Shown: in pieces, positions 22,987-32,103 of the stretch
Layout of the letters: each line of letters opens with the position of its first letter
Numbering within the stretch: the first letter of the stretch is position 1
From: an uncultured beta proteobacterium
Lineage (GTDB): Bacteria > Pseudomonadota > Gammaproteobacteria > Burkholderiales > Burkholderiaceae_C
Length of the DNA stretch: 32,103 bases
Direction: 5' to 3'
Assembly: GCA_903914615.1 (NCBI GenBank)
Contig: CAIWPS010000530.1
Span: 1-32,103 of the forward strand
The notes under the pieces: generated by a model
Told to the model about the DNA's origin: nothing
The model's input: the letters and a program-made list of their open reading frames with translations, nothing else
Database searches by the model: none
Program-made: the position numbers and the translations under genes

Positions 22987-23454
22987 TCAGGCCATCCTTT
23001 CCAGCGTCACCGCGGCGTCCTTGATGGCGGCGCGGATGTGGTTGTAGGTGCCGCAGCGGCAGAGGTTGCCGCTCATCGCGGCATCGATGTCGGCATCGCT
23101 GGGCTTCTTGTTCTTGGCCAGCAGCGCGCAGGCGCTCATCACCTGGCCCGACTGGCAGTAGCCGCACTGCGGCACGTCGCGCGCCACCCAGGCCGCCTGC
23201 ACGACCTTGCCGGTGCGCGTGGCCTCCACGGCTTCGATGGTCGTGATCTTCTTGCCCGCCGCGGCAGCAATCGGGGTGACGCAGCTGCGCACCGCCACGC
23301 CGTCCAGGTGCACGGTGCAGGCACCGCACAGGGCCATGCCGCAGCCGAACTTGGTGCCGGTGAGCTGCAGGTTCTCGCGCAGCGCCCACAGCAGGGGCAT
23401 GTCGGGCTCGGCGTCGACCGCGACGGTCTTGCCGTTGACGTTGAGCTTGATCAT
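22987..23454 (-). CDS. Molybdenum hydroxylase [2Fe-2S] small subunit (IorA-like)
   Basis: A 155-aa ferredoxin-type subunit starting [29 protein letters not shown], with a strong GAGGAG Shine-Dalgarno 7 nt before the [22 protein letters not shown] supplies the plant-type [2Fe-2S] cysteines, and [10 protein letters not shown] with [14 protein letters not shown] supplies the second cluster. It shuttles electrons from the molybdenum site of the large subunit. It has no signal of its own and probably travels with the TAT partner. It is the first gene of the two-gene operon; the 85 bp upstream hold both this promoter and the RmuC start on the other strand. Confidence 0.95.
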   Translation of the reverse strand: MIKLNVNGKTVAVDAEPDMPLLWALRENLQLTGTKFGCGMALCGACTVHLDGVAVRSCVTPIAAAAGKKITTIEAVEATRTGKVVQAAWVARDVPQCGYCQSGQVMSACALLAKNKKPSDADIDAAMSGNLCRCGTYNHIRAAIKDAAVTLERMA

Positions 23455-23527
23455 CGTTTTCTCCTCGAGTGGCGGGCGGGCGCGAGCGTACTGCAAGCCG
23501 CCCCATCGTGCAGGCGGCGGCTGCTGA

Positions 23528-23533
23528 GACAAT
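23528..23533 (+). promoter_or_regulatory. -10 element of a probably leaderless rmuC promoter
   Basis: GACAAT ends 6 bp before the ATG at 23540 (GACAATCGCTCGATG), so transcription would begin at or beside the start codon. There is no Shine-Dalgarno. Confidence 0.45.
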
Positions 23534-23539
23534 CGCTCG

Positions 23540-24913
23540 ATGCCCGAATGGATAGCCCTGGCCCAGCTGGCACTGCTGGCGCTCGTCTTCTTGCTCCTGC
23601 TTCTGCTGTGGCTGCGCCGCCCCGACGGCAGCGCCGATGAACGCCGCGCCGCGCAGGTCGACCGCCTGGAACGCGAACTGCGCGACGAACTCGGCCGCCA
23701 GGGCCAGGCCACGCGCGCCGACCTCGGCACCTTCCAGCAGATGCTGCTGACGCAGAGCGGCGACGTCGCGCGCACGCAGAACGAGCAGATCGACAACTTC
23801 CGCGCCCAGCTTGCCAACACCCAGCAGCAGACCGAGGCCGCGCTGCGCCGCTTCAGCGACGCCCTGGCCGAGAGCCTGCGCACCCTGGGCGAGGCCAACG
23901 AGCGCCGCCTGGGCGAGGTGCGGCAGGCCGTCGACGCGCGGCTGCAGGCGCTGCAGGAGGGCAACGAGAAGAAGCTCGACCAGATGCGCGCCACCGTCGA
24001 CGAGAAGCTGCACGCCACGCTGGAACTGCGCCTGGGCGAGAGCTTCAAGCAGGTGGCCGAGCGGCTCGAGCAGGTGCACAAGGGCCTGGGCGAGATGCAG
24101 ACCCTGGCGCGCGACGTCGGTGCGCTGAACCGCGTGCTGACCAACGTCAAGACGCGCGGCGTCTTCGGCGAGGTGCAGCTGGCGGCACTGCTGGAGCAGG
24201 TCTTCACGCCCGAGCAGTACGCCACCAACGTCGCCACCGTGCCGGGCAGCAGCGAGCGCGTCGAGTTCGCCATCCGCCTGCCCGGCCGCGAGGCGGGCGC
24301 CGCGCCGGGGCAGGGCAAGCCGCTGTGGCTGCCCATCGATGCCAAGTTCCCGCGCGAGGACTACGAGCGCCTGCTCGACGCCAGCGAGCGCGCCGACGCC
24401 GCGGCCATGGAAGCCGCCGGCAAGGCCATCGAGACGCGGCTGAAGCTGGAGGCGCGCAGCATCCGCGACAAGTACGTGGCACCGCCCCACACCACCGACT
24501 TCGCCATCCTCTTCCTGCCCACCGAGGGCCTGTACGCCGAGGCGCTGCGCCGCCCCGGCCTGGCCGAGGCGCTGCAGCGCGAGCACAAGGTGATGCTGGC
24601 CGGGCCGACGACGCTGCTGGCCCTGCTGAACAGCCTGCAGATGGGTTTCCGCACCCTGGTGCTGGAGCAGCGATCGGCCGAGGTCTGGCAGGTGCTGGGT
24701 GCGGTGAAGACCGAGTTCGCCAAGTTCGGCGACGTGCTGGTGAAGACGCGCAAGAAGCTCGACGAGGCCAGCAACACCATCGGCCTGGCCGAGACGCGGA
24801 CACGGGCGATGGCGCGGCAGCTGCGCAGCGTCGAAGCCATGCCCGAGGCCCAGGCAGTGCAGCTGCTGCCGGGCCTGGGCGCCGACGCGGCCGAGGACGA
24901 TGGTCCCGCCTGA
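23540..24913 (+). CDS. rmuC: DNA recombination protein RmuC
   Basis: A 457-aa protein. Residues 5-26 are a single membrane anchor ([20 protein letters not shown]). About 40-200 is a long charged coiled coil ([14 protein letters not shown]...). About 215-420 is the nuclease-like RmuC domain: [35 protein letters not shown] and [17 protein letters not shown]-like segments (here [20 protein letters not shown]). RmuC limits inversions at short inverted repeats, and its mechanism is unsettled. The start is the ATG 6 bp after a -10-like GACAAT. The 3' end overlaps the MFS gene by 14 bp, so that gene is translated from the same message. Confidence 0.95.
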   Translation: MPEWIALAQLALLALVFLLLLLLWLRRPDGSADERRAAQVDRLERELRDELGRQGQATRADLGTFQQMLLTQSGDVARTQNEQIDNFRAQLANTQQQTEAALRRFSDALAESLRTLGEANERRLGEVRQAVDARLQALQEGNEKKLDQMRATVDEKLHATLELRLGESFKQVAERLEQVHKGLGEMQTLARDVGALNRVLTNVKTRGVFGEVQLAALLEQVFTPEQYATNVATVPGSSERVEFAIRLPGREAGAAPGQGKPLWLPIDAKFPREDYERLLDASERADAAAMEAAGKAIETRLKLEARSIRDKYVAPPHTTDFAILFLPTEGLYAEALRRPGLAEALQREHKVMLAGPTTLLALLNSLQMGFRTLVLEQRSAEVWQVLGAVKTEFAKFGDVLVKTRKKLDEASNTIGLAETRTRAMARQLRSVEAMPEAQAVQLLPGLGADAAEDDGPA

Positions 24914-26147
24914 GCCCGAGCCGGTGACCGTGGCCGTTCCCGGCAGCGCCGCCGACGTCGCGCGGCGCCCGGCCGCGAGTTCGGGCCGGGTCATCGCGGC
25001 GCTCGTCGCCGGCCAGCTGGGCGTGCATTCGGCGATGGCCGGGCTGCGCCTGGCCGCGCCGCTGCAGTTGCTGCACCAGGGCCGCAGCGCCTGGGCGGTG
25101 GGCCTGCTGCTGGCGCTGTTCGCGGCCGCGCCGGTGTGCTTCGCGCTGCCGGCCGGCCGCCTGGCCGACCGCCTGGGCTACCACCGGCCGGTCTACCTGG
25201 CGGTGGCGGTGACGGCCACCGGCTGCGTGCTGGCGCTGCTGTCGACCCTGCTCGCCGGGCCGGCGCAGTTCGCGCTGCTGTGCGTCGCGGCCATGGCCAC
25301 GGGCGCGGGGGCCAACACCGGCATGCTGACCATCCAGCGCACCGCCGGGCTGTCCGCCCGCGACGCCACCGAACGCGTGCGCGTCTTCAGCTGGCTCGGT
25401 GTGGCGCCGTCCTTCTCCAACGTCATCGGGCCGGTGGCCACCGGCTTCATGATCGACGGCTTCGGCTTCCCGGCGGCCTACGCGCTGCTGCTGCTGATGC
25501 CGCTGGCGACCCTGGTCTCGGCGCGCCAGGTGCCGCGCATCGCGCCCGCCGGCGTCGCCCGCGTGGTGGCGGGCCGCACCGCCTGGGACCTGTTGCGCGC
25601 GCCAGGCCTGCCGCGCCTGCTGGTCGTCAACTGGCTGCTCTCGATGTGCTGGGACGTCCACACCTTCGCCGTGCCGGTGCTGGGCCACGAGCGAGGCTTC
25701 TCGGCCAGCACCATCGGCCTCATCCTGGGCACCTTCACGCTCTCGGTGACGGGGGTGCGGCTGCTCATCCCCTGGCTCGCGCACCGGCTCAGCGAGGTGA
25801 CGGTGCTGCGCCTGGCCATGGCCGGCACGGGCATCGTGTTCGCGCTCTACCCCCTGGCGCCCAACCCCTGGGCGATGGGCGCCCTGGCGGTGCTGCTGGG
25901 CATCACGCTGGGCAGCGTGCAGCCGATGGTGATGTCGATGCTGCACCACCTCACGCCCGACCAGCGCCATGGCGAGGCGCTGGCCTTCCGCTCGATGGCC
26001 ATCAACATGTCGAGCACGCTGATGCCGCTGCTCTTCGGTGCCACCGGCACCCTGGTCGGCGCCGCGGTGCTGTTCTGGGTCGTCGGCGGCGCCGTCGGCG
26101 CGGGTTCGTGGGTGGCGCGGCGGCTGGAAGGCGCTGCGGCCGGCTAG
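24900..26147 (+). CDS. Major facilitator superfamily transporter
   Basis: A 415-aa, 12-helix membrane protein with a polar 28-residue N-terminal tail ([17 protein letters not shown]). ALPAGRLADRLGYHRP after the second helix is the MFS loop-2 motif A (G-x3-DRxGxR type). The central loop (QVPRIAPAGVARVVAGRTAW) separates the two six-helix halves. The substrate cannot be told; drug or metabolite efflux is the default guess. The ATG overlaps the end of rmuC by 14 bp, and its stop overlaps the stop of the convergent DUF4124-glutaredoxin gene by 4 bp. Confidence 0.9.
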   Translation: MVPPEPEPVTVAVPGSAADVARRPAASSGRVIAALVAGQLGVHSAMAGLRLAAPLQLLHQGRSAWAVGLLLALFAAAPVCFALPAGRLADRLGYHRPVYLAVAVTATGCVLALLSTLLAGPAQFALLCVAAMATGAGANTGMLTIQRTAGLSARDATERVRVFSWLGVAPSFSNVIGPVATGFMIDGFGFPAAYALLLLMPLATLVSARQVPRIAPAGVARVVAGRTAWDLLRAPGLPRLLVVNWLLSMCWDVHTFAVPVLGHERGFSASTIGLILGTFTLSVTGVRLLIPWLAHRLSEVTVLRLAMAGTGIVFALYPLAPNPWAMGALAVLLGITLGSVQPMVMSMLHHLTPDQRHGEALAFRSMAINMSSTLMPLLFGATGTLVGAAVLFWVVGGAVGAGSWVARRLEGAAAG

Positions 26148-26803
26148 AAGCGGACCTTCGAGCCCTTGGCATCTTCCGGTGCCGGCACGTCGGCCGCGGC
26201 CGGCGCGGGTGCGGTGGCACGCGGGGGCGGCGGCGCGCGCTCGACCATCGCAGTGGCCACCGGCGTGGGCCAGTTGCGCGGCAGGCGCGACTCCTTCGGG
26301 TAGCCGGCGGCGTCGAGGTAGGTCGTCCAGTCAGCTTCCGACAGGCCGCGCAATTGCTGCGGGCCGATGGTCAGTGCCGGCACGGCCCGGCCGCCGACCG
26401 CGCGCTCCAGCGCCAGCGCATCTTCCTCGGTGGCGATGCGCTTTTCGGTGTACGGGATGCCGCGCTGCTGCAGCAGGCGCCGGCCGGCATCGCAGGGGCT
26501 GCAGTTGTCGGCGGCGTAGAGCGTTACCGGGTAGCGCTGCGTCGCCTGGCGAAGTTCGACCGGCAGGCCCGCGGCCGCGGCCTCGGTGCTGCCGTTGCGG
26601 CGCAGCGGCGTCACGCTGACCGCGCCCTCGGCCTGCGGCCGGTCGGTGTAGGTAACGCGCCCGTCAGGCAGCACGACCTTGTACTGCGCCAGCGCCGGGC
26701 CGCAGGCTGCGGCCAGTGCCAGTGCCAGTGCCAATGCGGTGAAGGCGCCCGCCCAGGCGGAAGCCGGGCGGCAGGTGGGGGCGGGCAGGGGCATCGGTTT
26801 CAT
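26144..26803 (-). CDS. Secreted DUF4124-glutaredoxin fusion protein
   Basis: A 219-aa protein from ATG 26803; the longer ORF-track start runs into prlC in another frame. A signal peptide (AGAFTALALALALAAACGPALA) precedes a short DUF4124 domain (QYKVVLPDGRVTYTDRPQAEGAVSVTPL) at about residues 37-65. Residues about 88-165 are a glutaredoxin/thioredoxin-like domain with CSPC (VTLYAADNCSPCDAGRRLLQQRGIPYTEKRI) and a cis-Pro loop (GGRAVPALTIG). The tail is Ala/Pro-rich. It is probably an exported thiol-disulfide or cell-envelope protein. A tandem GCCAGT hexanucleotide tract (26712-26735) encodes part of the signal. Confidence 0.87.
   Translation of the reverse strand: MKPMPLPAPTCRPASAWAGAFTALALALALAAACGPALAQYKVVLPDGRVTYTDRPQAEGAVSVTPLRRNGSTEAAAAGLPVELRQATQRYPVTLYAADNCSPCDAGRRLLQQRGIPYTEKRIATEEDALALERAVGGRAVPALTIGPQQLRGLSEADWTTYLDAAGYPKESRLPRNWPTPVATAMVERAPPPPRATAPAPAAADVPAPEDAKGSKVRF
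26712..26735 (-). repeat. Hexanucleotide tract in a signal-peptide coding region
   Basis: GCCAGT is repeated three times exactly and a fourth time as GCCAAT. It encodes the LALALALA hydrophobic core of the DUF4124-glutaredoxin signal peptide. Slippage would add or remove Leu-Ala pairs without shifting frame. Confidence 0.8.
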
Positions 26804-26868
26804 CCCAGGCGCCGCAGGCGAAAGGCCGAGCGGCAAGGCTGCGAATCTAGCCCACCTGGGGCACGGGC

Positions 26869-28878
26869 TCAAGCCAGGCCCTGGTGGCGCAGCAGGGCGT
26901 CCAGGCTGGGGTCGCGGCCGCGGAAGGCGCGGAAGCTGTCCAGCGCCGGGCGGCTGCCGCCGACGGCCAGGATGTGGTCGCGAAAACGCGCGCCGGTGGC
27001 GGTGTCGAAGACCCCCGCTTCCTCGAAGGCCCCGTAGGCGTCGGCCGACAGCACTTCGGCCCAGGCGTAGCCGTAGTAGCCGGCCGCGTAGCCGCCGTCG
27101 AAGAGGTGGCCGAAGCTGGCCGGGTAGCGGTAGAAGGGCGGTGCCGGCTGCGGCTGGATCTCGGCGTTGACCTCGTCGCAGATCGCCTGCACGCGGGCGG
27201 CCGCGCCGGCCTCGCTGTGCAGCCGCATGTCGAAGAGCGCGAACTCGCACTGCCGCAGCAGCCTCAGGCCGCTCTGGAAGTGGCGTGCCGCCACCATGCG
27301 GTCGAAGAGCTCGCGCGGCAGCGGCTCGCCGGTCTGCGCGTGGCTGCTCAGGCGCTGAAGCACTTCCCATTCCCAGCAGAAGTTCTCCATGAACTGGCTG
27401 GGCAGTTCGACGGCGTCGCCCTCGACGCCGGAGATGCCCGAGACCGCGAGTTCATCGACCTGCGTCAGCATGTGGTGCAGGCCGTGGCCGAACTCGTGGA
27501 AGAGCGTGATGAGGTCGTTGTGGCTGAGCTGCGCCGGCTGCCCGCCCACCGGCGGCGCGAAGTTGCAGACCAGGTGCGCCACCGGCAATTGCAGGCCGCC
27601 TTCGGGGCGGCGCCAGCGGATGCGCGCGCTGTCCATCCAGGCGCCGGACTGCTTGCCGGCGCGGGCATAGGGGTCGAGGTAGAAGGAGGCGACCGCCTCC
27701 GGCCCGCGCCAGACGCCGAAGTGCCTCACGGTGGGGTGCCACACCGGCACCGCGTCTTCGCGGATGGCGACGCCGAACAGCGTCTCGACGAGCCGGAACA
27801 GGCCCTGCAGCACGCGCGGCTCGGTGAAGTACTCCTTGACCTGCTGGCTGCTGAAGTCGTAGCGCGCCTGCTTGAGCTTTTCGCTGGCGTAGGCGCGGTC
27901 CCAGGCCTGCAGTTCGGCCAGGCCCAGCTGCGCCGCCGCGAAGGCCTGCAGCTCGGCCAGCTCGCGTTCGGCATGCGGGCGCGCGCGCAGCGCCAGGTCG
28001 CGCACGAAGGCCAGCACTTCGCCCGGCGAGCGCGCCATCTTGGGCACCAGCGCCAGGTGGGCATAGCTGGGGTGGCCCAGCAGGGCGGCTTCCTCGGCGC
28101 GCAGCTCGACCAGCTCGCGCATGACCGGCGTGTTGTCGAACTCGGGCGGGCCGAACTCGCTGGCGCGCGTGCCGTTGGCGCGGAAGAGCTCGGCACGCAG
28201 TTCGCGGTCGTCGGCGAACTGCAGCACCGGCATCAGGCAGGGGCCCTGCAAGGTGAGCAGGCAGCCGTCCTGGCCGGCCGCGGCGGCGGCGGCCTGCGTG
28301 GCCTCGCGCACGTCGTCGGGCACCCCCTGCAGGCGCGACGCGGGCACCTGCAACTGGAAGGCGTCGGTGGCGTCGAGCACATGGTCGCCGAACTGCTGGG
28401 ACAGCCCTTCGGCACGGTCGCGCAGGGCCGCGAAGCGCAGGCGCGCGCTGCCTTCGAGTTCGGCACCGCCGAGCACGAAGTCGCGAAGCGCGTTGGCCAG
28501 GGCCTTGCGCCGCGCCGGCTCGCGCGGGCTCGCCTGGGCCGCCACCGCCTTGTACTTGGCGTAGAGCCGGGCATCGGCACCCAGGCGGGTGGTGAAGGCG
28601 ACGATGCGCGGCAGGTTCTCGGCGTGCGCCGCACGCAGCGCCGGCGTGTCGACGACGGCCTGCAGGTGGCTGACATGGCCCCAGGCGCGCCGCAGCCGCT
28701 CCACGGGCACGTCCAGCACCAGGGCCAGCGCGTCGAAGTCGGCCGCGACCTCGGGGCCGACGGCACGTTCCAGCGCCGCTTCGGCATCGGCCAGCAGGCG
28801 GTCCAGCGCCGGCGTCACGTGTTCGGGCAGGATGGCCGCGTACGGTGGCGGCTCGTCGTCCTGCAGCAGCGGGTTCAT
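26869..28878 (-). CDS. prlC: Oligopeptidase A, M3 family zinc metallopeptidase
   Basis: A 669-aa cytosolic peptidase starting [29 protein letters not shown]. The HEFGHGLHH zinc motif lies near residue 457, with the third ligand Glu in [12 protein letters not shown] about 28 residues on; [15 protein letters not shown] and GARFRDHIL are other M3 landmarks. It degrades oligopeptides and signal-peptide remnants. It overlaps folD by 4 nt (ATGA), so the folD-prlC pair is co-transcribed. Length and motifs are standard and nothing appears truncated. Confidence 0.96.
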   Translation of the reverse strand: MNPLLQDDEPPPYAAILPEHVTPALDRLLADAEAALERAVGPEVAADFDALALVLDVPVERLRRAWGHVSHLQAVVDTPALRAAHAENLPRIVAFTTRLGADARLYAKYKAVAAQASPREPARRKALANALRDFVLGGAELEGSARLRFAALRDRAEGLSQQFGDHVLDATDAFQLQVPASRLQGVPDDVREATQAAAAAAGQDGCLLTLQGPCLMPVLQFADDRELRAELFRANGTRASEFGPPEFDNTPVMRELVELRAEEAALLGHPSYAHLALVPKMARSPGEVLAFVRDLALRARPHAERELAELQAFAAAQLGLAELQAWDRAYASEKLKQARYDFSSQQVKEYFTEPRVLQGLFRLVETLFGVAIREDAVPVWHPTVRHFGVWRGPEAVASFYLDPYARAGKQSGAWMDSARIRWRRPEGGLQLPVAHLVCNFAPPVGGQPAQLSHNDLITLFHEFGHGLHHMLTQVDELAVSGISGVEGDAVELPSQFMENFCWEWEVLQRLSSHAQTGEPLPRELFDRMVAARHFQSGLRLLRQCEFALFDMRLHSEAGAAARVQAICDEVNAEIQPQPAPPFYRYPASFGHLFDGGYAAGYYGYAWAEVLSADAYGAFEEAGVFDTATGARFRDHILAVGGSRPALDSFRAFRGRDPSLDALLRHQGLA

Positions 28879-29723
28879 GGCCTGCCCTCGGCCGCCTGCA
28901 GCGTGTTGGCCAGCAGCATCGTGATCGTCATCGGCCCGACACCGCCGGGCACGGGCGTGATCCAGCCCGCCACCTCGCGCACCGCGGCGAAGTCGACATC
29001 CCCGCAGAGCTTGCCTTCATCGTTGCGGTTCATGCCGACGTCGATGACCACGGCGCCAGGCTTGACCATGTCGGCCGTCAAGGTGTTGCGGCGGCCGACG
29101 GCGGCGACGACGACATCGGCCTGCCGCGTGTGCAGCGCGAGGTCCGGCGTGGCGCTGTGGCAGACGGTGACGGTGGCGTTGGCTTGCAGCAGCAGCAGCG
29201 CCATCGGCTTGCCCACGGTGTTGCTGCGCCCGATGACGACGGCGTTCCTGCCCTTGAGGTCGATGCCGGTGCTTTCGATGAGCTTCATGCAGCCGTACGG
29301 CGTGGCCGGGCGCAGTCCGGGCAGGCCCGTCATCAAGTTGCCCGCGGAATGGACCGAGAAGCCGTCGACGTCCTTGGCCGTGGCGATGGCCTCGATGACC
29401 TTGTGCGGGTCGATGTGCCGGGGCAGCGGCATCTGCACCAGGATGCCGTGGATGGCGGGGTCGGCGTTCAAGGCCTCGATGCGCGCCAGCAGCGCCGCCT
29501 GCGGCAGCGTCGCTTCGTACTTCTCGAGCACCGAGTGCAGGCCATGGTCGGCGCAGGCCTTGACCTTGTTGCGCACGTAGACGCTGCTCGCCGGGTCGTC
29601 GCCGACCAGGATCACCGCCAGCCCGGGCCGACGCCCGCGCGCGGCCAGCGCTGCGGCGCGTTCGCCGATCTGGGCGCGGATGTGCCGCGAAAGCGCGGTG
29701 CCGTCGATGAGCTGAGCGGTCAT
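28875..29723 (-). CDS. folD: Bifunctional methylene-THF dehydrogenase / cyclohydrolase
   Basis: A 282-aa enzyme starting [24 protein letters not shown]; the eight extra residues of the ORF-track start come from terminator sequence and are rejected. [13 protein letters not shown] (catalytic Lys in the Y-x4-K motif), [28 protein letters not shown] and [10 protein letters not shown] are the FolD signature blocks. It converts 5,10-methylene-THF to 10-formyl-THF with NADP+, feeding purine and fMet synthesis. A terminator hairpin separates it from the upstream response-regulator gene. Confidence 0.97.
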   Translation of the reverse strand: MTAQLIDGTALSRHIRAQIGERAAALAARGRRPGLAVILVGDDPASSVYVRNKVKACADHGLHSVLEKYEATLPQAALLARIEALNADPAIHGILVQMPLPRHIDPHKVIEAIATAKDVDGFSVHSAGNLMTGLPGLRPATPYGCMKLIESTGIDLKGRNAVVIGRSNTVGKPMALLLLQANATVTVCHSATPDLALHTRQADVVVAAVGRRNTLTADMVKPGAVVIDVGMNRNDEGKLCGDVDFAAVREVAGWITPVPGGVGPMTITMLLANTLQAAEGRP

Positions 29724-29746
29724 GGGCAGGTCTTCGAAAAACGGCA

Positions 29747-29765
29747 AGGCCGCATCGCGCGGCCT
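29747..29765 (-). terminator. Rho-independent terminator of the two-component operon
   Basis: On the minus strand AGGCCGC-5 nt-GCGGCCT (7-bp stem) is followed by TGCCGTTTTTCG. It lies 31 bp past the response-regulator stop and about 24 bp before the folD start. Confidence 0.8.
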
Positions 29766-29796
29766 CGGGGGTGGATGGCCCGGGCCTGGCGGCCGC

Positions 29797-30420
29797 TCAA
29801 GCCTTGCTCTGCGCGCCCAGCGCGATCTTCAGCAGGTCGGCCACCGTGTTGGCGTTGAGCTTTTCCATGATGTTGGCGCGGTGCGCCTCCACCGTCTTGA
29901 TGCTGATGCCCAGGTCGTCGGCGATCTGCTTGTTCAGGCGGCCGGCGACGATGCGTTCGAGCACCTGCGCCTCGCGCGTGGTCAGGCGCGAGAGCAGGGC
30001 GTCGCGGCTGGCCTGTTCCTGGTGCTGGCTGAAGGCGGCGCGGGCCTGTTCCAGCATGCGCTCGACCAGGCCCAGCAGTTCTTCTTCCTTGAAGGGCTTC
30101 TCGATGAAGTCCATCGCGCCCTTCTTCATCGTCGTCACCGCCATCGGCACGTCGCCGTGACCGGTGATGAAGACCACGGGCAGGGGGCTCTTGCGTTCAA
30201 GAAGCCTGTCCTGCAGTTCAAGGCCGCTCATGCCGTCCATGCGGATGTCGGCGATCAGGCAGGCGACCTCGCGCGGGTCGAAGCGGGCGAGGAAGGACTC
30301 GGAAGAATCGAAGCACTTGACGCGGTAGTCCTTGCCCTCGAGCAACCACTGCAGCGAATCTCGCACGGCCTCGTCGTCATCGACGACGTAGACGGTGCCT
30401 TTCTTGGGGATCAGGCTCAT
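29797..30420 (-). CDS. FixJ/NarL-type response regulator
   Basis: A 207-aa regulator starting [27 protein letters not shown] at ATG 30420. The receiver carries the acidic pair (VVDDDEAV), phospho-acceptor Asp in LIADIRMDG (about residue 57), Thr in FITGHGD and Lys in IEKPFKEEE. The C-terminal LuxR-type helix-turn-helix is [40 protein letters not shown]. It should bind DNA when phosphorylated by the kinase encoded just upstream, whose stop overlaps this start (ATGA). It resembles FixJ/DctR/TtrR; the regulated genes are not visible. A terminator follows. Confidence 0.96.
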   Translation of the reverse strand: MSLIPKKGTVYVVDDDEAVRDSLQWLLEGKDYRVKCFDSSESFLARFDPREVACLIADIRMDGMSGLELQDRLLERKSPLPVVFITGHGDVPMAVTTMKKGAMDFIEKPFKEEELLGLVERMLEQARAAFSQHQEQASRDALLSRLTTREAQVLERIVAGRLNKQIADDLGISIKTVEAHRANIMEKLNANTVADLLKIALGAQSKA

Positions 30421-32103
30421 TCGGGTGCGGTGGCGGGGTGCGCGGTCGGGTTCGTGGAAGTCTCGCCCTCGGGAGACGGGGCGGCCGCGGTGTCGGTGCG
30501 CAGCGGCGTTTCGACCGGCAGGGTGAACGAGAAGCGGCATCCGACAGCCTGCCCGGCATTGTAGAGGTTCTGCGCCCGCATCCGGCCGCGGTGCGACTCG
30601 ACGATGGTGCGGCACAGGCTCAGCCCGATGCCCAGGCCTTCGACCTTGGTGGAAAAGAAGGCTTCGTACAGCCGCCCGATGACCTCGTCCTTCAGCCCGG
30701 GCCCCATGTCGGTGACGCTGAACTCGATGACGCCGCCTTCCTCGGGCGTGTGGCGCGGCACCACGCGCAGCTCGATGTGGCGGCGCTGCGTCGGCAGCTG
30801 CGCGCTGTCGATGGCCTCGGCGGCGTTCTTCAAAAGGTTCAGCACCACCTGCTCGATGAGGATGGGGTCGACCATCAGCGTCGGCAGCCGCTGCGCGACG
30901 TAGGTGTGGATGGCGACCTTGCGCCGCCGCAGCTCGATGCCGGCCAGTTCCACCGCGTCCTCGACGATCTGCCGCGCCTGCGCCGGCTGGCGCTGCGGTT
31001 CGCTGCGCTTCACGAAGGCGCGGATGCGGCGGATGATCTCGCCGGCGCGCTCGGCCTGGCGCGCCGTCTTCTGCAGCGCGGCGATGAGGTCGTCGGGCAG
31101 GATCGAAGCCGCCTTCACCCGCGAGACCATGCCGTTGCAGTAGTTGGTGATGGCGGTGAGCGGCTGGTTCAGCTCGTGCGCCACCGAACTGGCCATCTCG
31201 CCCATCGTCACCAGCCGGCTCGTCACCTGGGCCTTCTCGGCCTGCGCCGCGCTCTGCTCCTCGGCACGCAGGCGCGCCGTGATGTCGGTGGCGATGAGCA
31301 TCTGCGCCAGCCGGCCGTCGGTCCACTGCAGGTAGCGCGCGCGCACGTCGAACCACTTCTGCAGCGCCTCGACGAAGACCTCGCGCGGGCTCGCTCCGGC
31401 GTCGGTGAGCTCCTGCGTCGGCAGGCCCGAGAGCGGGTCGACCTCGTCCAGGTGGTCGGTGTTGACCTGGGTGGCGACGACACCGCCGCTCATCTGCAGG
31501 TGGCCGCGCGCGTCGCCGCCGAACCACAGGCGGTAGGAACGGTTGGCGAACAGCAGCTCGCCCTGCTGCACCGAGAGCACCGAGACCGAGGCGTCCAGCC
31601 CTTCCAGCACGGTGGTGAAGCGCTCGTGGCTGGCCGAGAGCTGGTCGCGGATGCGCTTGGCCTCGGTGATGTTGGTCATGCTCGTCATCCAGCCGGTCTG
31701 CTGGCCCTTGGGGTCGATCAGCGGGCTGACGTACATGCGGGCGTCGAAGATCGTGCCGTCCTGGCGCCGCACCTTGACCTCGATGCCGCCGCTGGGGCTG
31801 CGGCCCTGCAGTTCCTGCTGCAGCAGGCGGCCGTTCTCCTCGATGCGGTCGGGCGGCCAGTAGGGGTAGGGCGGCATGCCTCCCACCAGCTCGCGGGTGG
31901 CGTAGCCGGTCATCTGGCAGAAGGCGGCATTGACGTAGGTGACGCGGCCTTCCAGGTCCATCGCGCGCATGCCGGTGGGCATGGAGTTCTCCATCGCGCG
32001 GCGGAAGTTCGTTTCCTGCACCAGGGCGCCCTGGATCTGCGCGCGGCGGCGCATGTGGCGCCAGGTGCCCAGCAGCATCCACACCGTCAGCACCGACAGC
32101 GCC
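30417..32103 (-). CDS. PAS-domain sensor histidine kinase, N-terminus outside the window
   Basis: At least 560 residues are visible. The frame is open to the window edge (ALSVLTVWMLLGTWRHMRRRAQ), which looks like a membrane helix followed by a basic stop-transfer, so an N-terminal sensor region is missing. Two PAS domains follow (about 30-145 and 160-280), then HisKA with the H-box MASSVAHELNQPLTAITNY, the N-box NLLKNAAEAID, and the catalytic G-boxes DMGPGL and GLGIGLSL. This is the FixL/DctS/DctB layout. There are no obvious heme-PAS residues, so the signal is unknown. It is co-translated with the FixJ-type regulator. Confidence 0.94.
   Translation of the reverse strand, partial: ALSVLTVWMLLGTWRHMRRRAQIQGALVQETNFRRAMENSMPTGMRAMDLEGRVTYVNAAFCQMTGYATRELVGGMPPYPYWPPDRIEENGRLLQQELQGRSPSGGIEVKVRRQDGTIFDARMYVSPLIDPKGQQTGWMTSMTNITEAKRIRDQLSASHERFTTVLEGLDASVSVLSVQQGELLFANRSYRLWFGGDARGHLQMSGGVVATQVNTDHLDEVDPLSGLPTQELTDAGASPREVFVEALQKWFDVRARYLQWTDGRLAQMLIATDITARLRAEEQSAAQAEKAQVTSRLVTMGEMASSVAHELNQPLTAITNYCNGMVSRVKAASILPDDLIAALQKTARQAERAGEIIRRIRAFVKRSEPQRQPAQARQIVEDAVELAGIELRRRKVAIHTYVAQRLPTLMVDPILIEQVVLNLLKNAAEAIDSAQLPTQRRHIELRVVPRHTPEEGGVIEFSVTDMGPGLKDEVIGRLYEAFFSTKVEGLGIGLSLCRTIVESHRGRMRAQNLYNAGQAVGCRFSFTLPVETPLRTDTAAAPSPEGETSTNPTAHPATAPE

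Noticed and set aside
20982-23024. 680-aa plus-strand ORF opposite the molybdenum hydroxylase
   Set aside because: Shadow frame, rich in His/Arg/Gly, without recognisable domain; the minus-strand gene is intact.
26884-29580. 898-aa plus-strand ORF across prlC and folD
   Set aside because: Longest frame in the track, but it spans two well-supported minus-strand genes and has antisense-type composition.
1-32103. CRISPR array, prophage or anti-phage system
   Set aside because: No regularly spaced repeats, no cas, phage or defence-type domain (nuclease-helicase, TA pair, retron) is visible; rmuC and patatin are housekeeping types here, and the patatin is a lipoprotein without a CBASS partner.

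Overview
The window is high-GC, densely coded DNA of the kind found in aerobic Burkholderiales (the Rubrivivax/Leptothrix/Rhizobacter part of the Betaproteobacteria). The assignment is an inference. It rests on base composition, a phasin gene with PhaR-type operator sites, a sulfate-assimilation operon that encodes DUF934, and the fdxA/TrxR-like ferredoxin reductase pair. Most genes are ordinary chromosomal ones in operons whose stops and starts overlap. There is no insertion sequence, prophage or CRISPR array.

Layout. (1) 1-3670: a light-linked DNA repair cluster. A divergent MerR-type regulator is cut by the window edge. Opposite it lie a possible 46-aa ORF, a 55-aa DUF2256 zinc-ribbon protein missed by the ORF track, an iron-sulfur (6-4) photolyase of the PhrB/FeS-BCP class, an antenna-less photolyase-like protein with an unusual C-terminal domain, and the decayed remains of a DCC-family (DUF393) gene. 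(2) 3874-6480: tRNA-Asn with a UUCG-loop terminator, then a TonB-dependent receptor whose 5' leader contains a recognisable TPP (thiamine) riboswitch. The receptor would otherwise be called a siderophore receptor. (3) 6518-8420: a MAPEG protein, and fdxA with a TrxR-like ferredoxin-NADP reductase. (4) 8487-14375: assimilatory sulfate reduction operon cysI-DUF934-cysH-cysD-cysN-cobA. CysH carries the cysteine pattern of an iron-sulfur APS reductase, which fits the absence of APS kinase. No flavoprotein CysJ is present, and fdxA-fnr immediately downstream is a plausible electron source.

(5) 14557-16239: a patatin-like lipoprotein and a phasin with strong terminator hairpins. (6) 16294-20848: two identical PhaR-type boxes between the phasin and a divergent five-gene run (HDAC-like deacetylase, thioesterase, nitroreductase, NhaD/ArsB-type transporter, 2-hydroxyacid dehydrogenase). 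(7) 20835-23454: a two-subunit molybdenum hydroxylase of the IorAB type. (8) 23540-32103: RmuC, an MFS transporter, a DUF4124-glutaredoxin protein, the folD-prlC pair, and a FixJ-type response regulator with its PAS sensor kinase, which runs off the window.

The most interesting points are the TPP riboswitch that re-assigns the TonB receptor to thiamine-type substrates, the composition of the photolyase cluster (including the eroded DCC gene and the C-terminal domain of the short photolyase), and the PhaR boxes shared with a divergent deacetylase operon.
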